Source: Ryuthela nishihirai (lineage: Eukaryota > Arthropoda > Arachnida > Araneae > Heptathelidae). From it: a DNA stretch of 64,000 bases. Below, piece by piece: positions 57,641-64,000 of the stretch. Each line of letters starts with the position of its first letter. The first letter of the stretch is position 1. The position numbers were made by a program, and so were the translations under genes. The stretch lies in NCBI GenBank assembly GCA_038380435.1, contig JAWZYU010000011.1:85970501-86034500 (forward strand), written 5' to 3'. Under the pieces are notes generated by a model. That model was not told the DNA's origin, did no database searches, and was given only the letters and a program-made list of their open reading frames with translations.

Positions 57641-58254
57641 AGCAGCTACGAATCAGGAGGAGCAGAGGAGAAAAATGGCCGTGGATAAAGGTATTCGGCC
57701 TGGTGACCTCGTGTTTTTATATAGCCCACGGGTCCCTCGCAGGAATACCAGGAAGCTCGAAAATGTCCACCGGGCCATGGCGAGTGCTGCAACGCCTCAC
57801 CGAAGTGAATTATAAAATTGCCTTAGTCGCCAACCCTCACAAAGTGGAGACAGTCCATGTCGATCGCCTCACCAAATTGCGGAAGCGACGCCCGTACCTG
57901 ATAGGTGAGCCCTCCATCCCAGAAGATCCCACACCAAAACCCCCGACGCCCCCATCACGACCCATCGCTGAGCCGGAATCTGAGGAAGACGACTGGGAAT
58001 CGAACCCCCGAGTCACACGGAATCACGTTGCAGGCCGCCCGGCGCCAGACGCGCGAGCGCGCCCTGCCACAGCGAGCTCCCAGCCACACCCGTACAACCT
58101 TCGACCGCACGTGCACCAGACGGAAGAGTCGCCCCAGCCACTGCTGCTGACACACACCCGCACACCGTGGCTTGCTATGACGTCAACACATCCGGTGGAT
58201 CAGCACCCCTTCCGCCTTTGCCTCAGCGGCCGCCCCGCAGCAGACGACGCTTGA
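57605..58254 (+). pseudogene. Integrase C-terminal region after the deletion
   Basis: AYELVKANLETAATNQEEQR, KGIRPGDLVFLYSPRVPRRN then, after a frameshift near 57760, GPWRVLQRLTEVNYKIALVA and HVDRLTKLRKRRPYL match the conserved GPxxVLxRxxxxxYxI block of Gypsy integrases. A proline/serine-rich tail with PYNLRPH runs on to 58254. The zinc-binding and DDE core parts were removed by the deletion. Confidence 0.8.
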
Positions 58255-59694
58255 AAACACGGAATGCTGGGATACATGACGAACTCGAGGAAGTGAAGCC
58301 CGCCTCATGGGCTAATGTCGTCGCGAGGGGACGCCCTCACAATACATCGCCCCAGGACGGCAGAAATCCTCTCCCCTGGTCCGTCACTGCTCAACAGTCT
58401 CCGTCAGTACACTAAGGCACTCGCACCCCCCCTCCCCCCCCGGCTATCAAGCGCAGCGAAGGAGTGAAATCTGAATCATAGAACGCTCACGCGAGAAATC
58501 ACGAGAATTTCTCCCGTGCGCGGTGGCCGAGCCGGCGTGGAGATGGTGACGCTTTGGGAAACCTGGCGGGACAGCAGGTTTACGCACCCCCCCCTACACA
58601 CACACACGTTCAATCAATCAATCAGCCGGAAGGAACGAAGCAGCTATTTGAAACAGTGTAGACCGAGTGCAAAGCCCTCCATTTGAATAATAGACTTGAG
58701 ATTTGAGAAATAACTATAAATGAGTTTGCTATTGGAGATTTGAGTTTTGTTAGAAGTGTCTTGATTATCGATTTGAGTTTTTGAGCAGTAATTTTGTCAC
58801 GATTAAATGAATTGATGGAGGAATAATTTTAGATGATCATTGTCAGAGTAACTTGGAAATACTTATGAATGATTTTGTTAGTAGTTTGCTAATCAGAGAT
58901 TTGAGTTTTTTTGAAGTGTCTTGATTATCGATTATCGAGTTTTTGAGCAGTAATTTTGTCACGAGTAAATGAATTGATGGAGAAATAATTTTAAATGATC
59001 ATTGTCAGAGTAACTTGAAAAAAAAAATGATTTTGTTATCAGAGATTTGAGTTTTTGAGAGGTAATTTTGTCAGGATTAAATGAATTGATGGAGAGATAA
59101 TTTTTGATGATCATTGTCAGAGTAACAATTAGATGATTTTGTGATTATAAGAGTAATTGTAGATGATTTTGCTATTATAGGAGTAATAGTTAGATGATTT
59201 TGTAGTATAAAGTGTTTTACTGAGAAAGGATTTTTGTTTTATTGTTGGAATTGTAACTAACTTCAGGAAGTTCTTGCTAATTAGAAGTGTAATCTGTACC
59301 ATAAGATTTCTAAGTTCTATGTAACAGTGAGTCACGTGGCGGTAAGCACGAAGACAGACTGTGTGTTTGCAACTTGAGTACATGTGGAAAGCCAGATTGG
59401 TGACCCTTTTCCCTGTTTTCTCTATTTCATGTGCTGTGGAGCCTCCTGCAACCGACGCCCACCAGAGCGGCCCAGCCGGACCCCAACTGTGAATCACTGG
59501 ACTTTCTTGGTGTTGTGCAACAATATGAACTGTGTGACCTCTTAGACTGTTTGCAACAGATGGACTCATGAAGGAAAGGCCAGATTCCAGATCGTGATGG
59601 GTGACCCTGGAGATCATCTTCAACAATATAGTGCCATCTTCAGTGCAGTACGGTCAGTGACCTTTTCCCTGCCCCGCCTGTCCTCCTCTCTCGC
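58255..59694 (+). other. Long 3' leader before the PPT
   Basis: About 1.4 kb without clear coding potential, switching from GC-rich to AT-rich near 58650. It carries three imperfect repeats (58735, 58895 and 59040), each starting gagatttgagtttt and containing aaatgaattgatggag and atgatcattgtcagagtaac, with unit lengths of roughly 165, 145 and 100 bp. It may hold packaging or regulatory sequences, or a degenerate env-like region; I see no env motif. Confidence 0.6.
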
Positions 59695-59710
59695 TAAAGG
59701 GGGATAGGTG
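59695..59710 (+). promoter_or_regulatory. Polypurine tract
   Basis: taaagggggataggtg lies immediately before the 3' LTR and would prime plus-strand DNA synthesis. It is mostly purine with a T and a terminal tg. Confidence 0.75.
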
Positions 59711-60661
59711 TGTCGTGCCCTCAGGAATTGATCCTGCGGACACGACTTGGGCTAAAAGGTCCTTGAATATGTTTTTCTCGAAGTGTGAACAAAGACCTGG
59801 TTAGTCATCGCGGTTCCAAGAACTTACCAGTTCAACTGGATGACACCAGTGTCCGGCATCGCCCCAGGAGCCAAGAACTTCCGGACCCAGAGTTCGGACC
59901 CGCCACCAAAGAGGCCGAATAGGCGGAGCGATGCCCCCGACGTCCAATGGCAAGCGCCCGCGTCAGCTTACGACGCTGACCACCGCTAGAGGTCGGTGTG
60001 GAGAGAAGCGGCAATTTTGAACTGCTCAAGAGGAGAGAAAGGACTTGTCTCCAGGTGTTTGGACAGCGAAGACGTCTTTTCTTGGCCGGGAATCGGCAAG
60101 GTTTTAATGTACCTAGTTAGATAGAACTGATTTAATTTTTCGTCTAGCTATACCGAGGCGATGGGCCTTCAACGGACAGTGCTGATCTTCGCAACAAAGG
60201 CTCCTGCAGCGACCACCTCATCCAACAGGTAGGGTCACCCTCATTCATAAATCTGGTATCCCTTTCCACAAAGTCTGCTAACCGCCACTGTGTTCTGGGG
60301 AATAGCCCCGTACTTGGACTTTAGAGCTGGTAGCTCAGCCACATGAAAAGACTTTCGCTTAAACGGTTTGGCGTCTAATTGTAAAGGCGGTCATCGCCTG
60401 AGAACTAGTAAGTTCGGCTGTATTCCCCGAAGGGAACTCCTGGTCCTGAAGTTTATTTTTCGCAATGTACTATAAATAAATTATGTTTAAATGGTAATAT
60501 CTGACTACTCCCTGTCTTTTCCAAGATTGAGTCACGTTTGGGTTATTGCAGAGGTTTCCTTCTCGAAAGTCTGCACAAGTAACAGCACGGCCAAAATAGA
60601 ACGGGAGGGAGTCAGAAATTTAATGACGGACCGCCCTCATAAGAAAGGGGGGTTCACGTCA
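59711..60661 (+). repeat. 3' LTR (951 bp)
   Basis: Same length as the 5' LTR at offset 5825. One substitution found (60399). Preceded by the purine-rich tract at 59695-59710. Followed by ATAC, the target duplication. Confidence 0.95.
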
Positions 60662-60960
60662 ATACCAGCAAAGTACTTAGCCCCCAGCTCCAACTGCAGC
60701 TGCTTTCCCCCAATGCTACGAGTGCAGGTATTAAGAGCGGCAGAAATCCACCTAGCCGTGTTTTACTTAAACGAAGTCTAACTGGCGTTTTAGATTTTTT
60801 TCAGTTTAATGATTTTTCTCTTTGTTAGTTTCAAAGTATCGTTACTTTCTTCTGTGGATCAATGCTTAAAGTTATAGGATTCTTATTTACAAATGCACTC
60901 TTCAATTTTTGCTTTTGCCCAGGCGTTAAACTAGTTAGATAACTGATACGTGATGCTTAT
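60662..60960 (-). pseudogene. pX-like core protein, N-terminal half
   Basis: Minus strand: DTLKLTKRKIIKLKK, then after a one-base frameshift at an A7 run, KTPVRLRLSKTRLGGFLPLL and IPALVALG. The basic start plus the hydrophobic GGFLPLL segment is characteristic of the pX/small membrane-active core protein of Polintons and adintoviruses, which resembles adenovirus pX/pVI. The start codon region (60870-60960) is degraded. Split from its C-terminal half by the Gypsy element. Confidence 0.65.
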
Positions 60961-61083
60961 AAAATAAAGTATAATGTACTTTTATTTTATATATATAAAA
61001 ATAAAGCATGTATTGTGTAAAGTAAAACGAAAACTTTAACGGATAACGTTGAATATATCACCTCAAAGAATAAAAGAGTAATG
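60930..61083. promoter_or_regulatory. Probable divergent promoter region of the Polinton
   Basis: A 150-bp AT-rich gap between the leftward pX-like gene and the rightward PLA2 gene. It holds an imperfect palindrome around ttttattttatatatataaa (60978-61000) and several TATA-like words on both strands. Position and composition suggest a shared bidirectional promoter; no direct evidence. Confidence 0.4.
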
Positions 61084-61555
61084 ATGAGAGGTAGATGCCG
61101 AACGTGTGGAAAAATGAAGAATAAATTTGTGAAACAGAAAGGCAAATTTGTAAAAGGTGGAGATATAGTAAGCTGGATTCAAGAAAAGTTTAATCCACCC
61201 GAAATGCACATTCCAGGTTATCAATATTGTGGACCGTTTACGAAACTGGAGAAAAGGTTAATGCGAGGAGATCCTGGTATTAACCGTGTGGACAAAGCAT
61301 GCAAAAAGCACGACATTTCTTACAGCAAATCTACAGAAACTAAAAAGAGACAAAGCCGACCAAGAATTATTAAATGATTTGGATGAAATTCAGAACCCAA
61401 CTTTAGGAGAAAGAATTTCAAGACCGATGATTTCTTCCGTTAACTGTAATCCATTAAAGGGGTTTTTCCGGTATAAAAGATCTAATGCGCAAAACTGGAT
61501 TGACGGAAAAAGAAGTAAAATGATTTCTCCAACAAGATATGTACACGTTACATAA
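61081..61555 (+). pseudogene. Parvovirus-type phospholipase A2 domain protein, one frameshift
   Basis: Two overlapping open frames (61081-61377 and 61286-61555). The first has CRTCGKMKNKFVK, then NPPEMHIPGYQYCGPFTKL (calcium loop YCGP-x-T-x-L) and INRVDKACKKHDISYSKS (catalytic HDxxY). The second supplies the continuation KADQELLNDL, NPTLGERISR. The layout is that of the group of secreted-type PLA2 domains found in parvovirus VP1 and in many Polinton/adintovirus genomes, where it is thought to breach endosomal membranes. The catalytic dyad residues are intact, but the frameshift after the helix separates the C-terminal part. Confidence 0.85.
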
Positions 61556-62420
61556 ACCCATTTATAAAAAATTCCAAACCAGACGGATTTATGTCTCGAA
61601 TGTAGACAACCAGTGGCAGAGTGATTTAATCGATATGAAAAAATTTAAATTTCACAATAACCACACGAATTACATTTAACAGTGATTGACATTTTCAGCA
61701 AATTCGCCTAGGCAATACCTATTAAGAAGAAAACGGGTAATGAGATTAAAAATTTCTACAAATGCTTTGGTAAACAACGTAAGCCATCCAAGTTACAAAA
61801 TGATAAGGGAACCGAATTTATCAATAAAGAAACTCAAGCATCGAGTAATCCACGAGGTGTCCATTGGTTTGCCACTGAAAATGAGACTAAAGCTCAAATT
61901 GTGGAAAGATTTAATTACTAAAGACAAATGTGTAATTGGCAATGAAATATTTCCACTAGAAAATGGATCGATGTTCTACCAAAACTCGTTGAGAATTACA
62001 ACACTTCTTATAACAGATCAGTATAGAATGACCCCCAAAGAGGCAAGCTTGCAGAAAAACGGTGTATTTTAATCTGGTAAAAGAATTAAATCTTGCAGTA
62101 CCAAAATTGGCGACCGAGTGAGAATCGCCAAGTACAAGACACCGTTTAGAAAAGGTTATCTGCACAATTTTACCGAAGAGATTTTTGAAATTGCTCAAGT
62201 TCTTAATACAGATCCCATGACCTATAAGATCAAGGATCTGAAAGGAGAACCAATCATTGGTAGTTTTTACACCCAAGAAATGGTGAAATACGAAAAGCTA
62301 GATGACATTTATAAAGTTGAAACCATTCTGAAAACTAGAGTGAAGAATAATAAGAGTATTATGTTAAATGGTTTGGTTACTATAACACGTTTAATTCCTG
62401 GATAAAAGATTATTTTTAAA
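61480..62420 (+). pseudogene. Retroviral-type (rve) integrase with chromodomain, Polinton IN
   Basis: Read across frames: YTLHKPIYKKFQTRRIYVS, DNQWQSDLIDM (first Asp), TVIDIFSKFA then a stop and IPIKKKTGNEI, NDKGTEFINKE (second Asp), ENETKAQIVERFN (Glu). The C-terminal part has VRIAKYKTPFRKGYLHNFTE and ends with the chromodomain words YKVETILKTR and EYYVKWFGYY, FNSWI. The DD(35)E triad and the chromodomain match Polinton integrases, which insert the element with 6-bp duplications. At least five stops or frameshifts are present; the longest open part is 62118-62405. Confidence 0.85.
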
Positions 62421-62429
62421 ATAAAGTAA

Positions 62430-63045
62430 ATGGAAATTCAAAATTTCGACTTTGAAGAAGACAATTTCTTGAACAGAAAAGTATTAGCACCTCTGGCCTT
62501 TTAATCTGTGGTCCATCGGGTTCAGGGAAGACGAACCTTTTGTTGAACTTAATATTTAAATATCTACTATAATAAAATCTTTTTAATGCCAAAGATTTAA
62601 CCGAGCCGAAATATCAGTTTATGCAAGAAATATTCGACGATTTGCACAACATTTTGGAGAAAACATTTGGCAAAAAAATCCCAGTTGCAACTTTCTCTGC
62701 CAGTAAAGAAGATATCGTCAAGGTCAACCAACTGGATCCCGACATGCAAAATTTAATTTTTTCGACGATTTCGTAACGGAAAGAGATCAAAAACTTGAAG
62801 AATTATTCGTCAGAGGAAGGAAAAATAACATATCGTTGATTTATCTAACAGTTATTTTTCGACTCCGAAAGACATTCGACTACAGTGTAATTATTTTATA
62901 TTCTTTAATATGTAGAACAAGAGAAATGTTGCAGATAGAAATGGATCATGCAACAGAAATCGGGAAAGATATTTTTATGCAGTTTCAAAACCGTACGATT
63001 TCTTATTAATCGATAAGAAAACCAAGCACGTCTCTCAAGTACAGA
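62430..63045 (+). pseudogene. FtsK/HerA-type genome-packaging ATPase, frameshifted
   Basis: Starts near MEIQNFDFEE at 62430. Walker A GPSGSGKTNLLLNLI (62509-62550) is intact in one frame. The Walker B region (NLIF..DDFVTERD near 62750-62790) needs a one-base shift at a T run to read DDFV. ELFVRGRKNNISLIYL and TPKDIRLQCNYF follow, the sensor-type words of the A32-like packaging ATPase of Polintons and nucleocytoplasmic large DNA viruses. A stop follows LAF before Walker A and several others come later; it is not functional as assembled. Confidence 0.8.
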
Positions 63046-63159
63046 AAAAACTTTGTCAAGTAATTCATCTTTATTTACCAAAGTTTGGCGTCATCAGCTC
63101 TGAGACCGGCTCCGAAAGAGGACCAACGGGAATTCCAGGTGTCGGTAAATTAAATTGAC

Positions 63160-64000
63160 ACACGATGGGAACTACGACACGAGTAAAAAAATTGAGAAAT
63201 GTAGCCAATACCAAAGAGGGTTCGGACTCTGACAAAACAATATCTGCAACAAGATTAACACCGAATCCCACCGGAAATTATGAAGCAAATATTAAAATTA
63301 GAATATAGGCAAACCTATAGAAAATGGAGATTCTGCTACTATACTTCAATACGTTAATAATACTTCTTTAATTTTTCGGAACAATCGCTAGGATGCGCGA
63401 AACAAATAATCAATGTTACTGAACCGATGCAGATTCTGGAGTAGTTACAAAAAAGATATTCGTAAAAAAGAGCACTTTGCAATGACGATAAAAATTACGA
63501 TACAAGCAATAAATGCATTAAAAATCTTACAGAACCGACCGATTCATCCAATGCCACTACGAAACACTACGTCGACAACTTGACCACTGTTCAAAATAGT
63601 CCAATGAATATATTGGCGAGAAATAAAAATGGGCTTTACATTCCACGAAGCATTGCATACGACGGGCATAGTTTCAATGCAGAAAAAAAAAATCCTTGAT
63701 ATTGCCAATTCCAAGTCTGATTTTGCTGCTGTAACTAAGATATTTGGAAAAAGTCGCATTAACTGGCGAGGATGTCTTTAATGCAAACAATAAGAGAACA
63801 TGCAACCGAAGCACAACAGAAATGCGACAACAAAAAGTTACGTTGATGGCTTGACAAAGTTAGATCCTAACCCAACCAATGCTCTATTGAGAAATGAACT
63901 TTTTGCATCAAGTGGGAGCAGTTTCAATGGCGATGCAAATGGGAAACGAATTTTGGCACCCCAATTCTAAACAATGATGCTGCTACGAAACTATACGTTG
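63160..64000 (+). pseudogene. Fibre-like protein with repeated NxxKRIxNxxxPxxxxAATKxYVD units
   Basis: At least six degenerate repeats in shifting frames: KLRNVANTKEGSDSD (63180), IGKPIENGDSATI (63310), KQIINVTEP (63400), KCIKNLTEPTDSSNATTKHYVDNL (as two parts, 63510-63585), FNAEKKKILDIANSKSDF (63670) and NGKRILAPQF before DAATKLYV (63945-64000). Repeats of this type form trimeric stalks in phage tail fibres and occur in Polinton/adintovirus fibre-like proteins thought to contact cells. It runs off the window. Clear homology is by motif only. Confidence 0.7.

Larger units (their letters stand above)
53886..60661 (+). mobile_element. Gypsy-type LTR retrotransposon, internally deleted, recent
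   Basis: Two 951-bp LTRs starting TGTCGTGCCC and ending CACGTCA, flanked by a 4-bp target duplication ATAC (53882-53885 and 60662-60665). The coding order is gag, protease, a stub of RT, then the C-terminus of integrase. About 2.5-3 kb of RT, RNase H and IN core is missing compared with a normal Gypsy pol. The composition is distinctly GC-richer than the surroundings in gag/pol. It is inserted in the pX-like gene of the Polinton, opposite to that gene's strand. It must depend on other copies to move. Confidence 0.93.
53320..64000. mobile_element. Polinton/Maverick (adintovirus-like) element, decayed, incomplete
   Basis: Recognisable parts: adenain-like protease and pX-like protein facing left; PLA2, integrase, packaging ATPase and fibre-like protein facing right. 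Protease, ATPase and integrase are the hallmark set of Polintons. The left end is somewhere left of 53.41 kb and cannot be placed; no terminal inverted repeat or 6-bp target duplication was identified. The right end lies beyond 64000, so capsid proteins and DNA polymerase B are not visible. Frameshifts, mostly at homopolymers, occur in nearly every gene. A Gypsy element (53886-60661) is nested within it. Confidence 0.8.

Noticed and set aside
53882..60665. 5-bp target duplication AATAC for the Gypsy element
   Set aside because: It requires the LTR to end in TC instead of the canonical CA; the 4-bp ATAC with TG...CA ends is preferred.

Overview
The window looks like a piece of an AT-rich, repeat-rich animal genome, most likely an arthropod and plausibly a chelicerate such as a spider. 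The reasons are very long introns, several classes of decayed transposons, a Polinton/adintovirus-like element, tRNA-derived SINEs, and fragments of a protein family that I recall as common in arthropod genomes. There is no sign of bacterial gene organisation. Species and statements of family resemblance rest on recognition by eye; no search was run.

One host gene is clearly visible. On the minus strand, eight exons between 47538 and 3419 encode part of an LDL-receptor superfamily protein. Four LDL-receptor class A modules (47.4, 44.9, 18.7 and 15.3 kb) are followed by two EGF modules (14.1 and 11.4 kb) and the start of a six-bladed YWTD beta-propeller (7.3 and 3.5 kb). Every exon has an AG acceptor and a GT donor and every junction is phase-compatible. 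The wording of the propeller resembles arthropod vitellogenin/yolk receptors or LRPs. The gene is incomplete at both ends. The donor site of the 3.5 kb exon has been amplified into a minisatellite (2.64-3.44 kb) in which each unit carries the last bases of the exon and, in all but one copy, a GT donor.

The introns are full of mobile DNA. There are two tRNA-derived SINE families, several non-LTR retrotransposons (an RTE/craniofacial-development-protein-2-type element at 30.2-33.6 kb with fragments at 12.5, 24.9 and 47.2 kb; a CR1/Jockey-like element at 39.8-43.6 kb; RNase H-bearing remnants at 23.2-24.4 and 34.9-35.3 kb), a complete non-autonomous hAT element with an 8-bp target duplication (19.1-19.6 kb), and mariner fragments. 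The 30.2-33.6 kb LINE splits a copy of an uncharacterised arthropod protein family.

The right end (about 53.3-64.0 kb) is a decayed Polinton/Maverick (adintovirus-like) element. An adenain-like protease and a pX-like hydrophobic core protein face left. A parvovirus-type phospholipase A2, a retroviral-type integrase with chromodomain, an FtsK/HerA-type packaging ATPase and a repetitive fibre-like protein face right, and the element runs off the window. A nearly identical-LTR Gypsy-type retrotransposon (53886-60661, 4-bp target duplication ATAC) is inserted inside the pX-like gene. That retrotransposon has lost most of its reverse transcriptase, its RNase H and its integrase core, but its LTRs differ at only one position that I could find, so it moved recently. 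It also keeps a textbook T TTA AAC frameshift site directly before the gag stop codon.
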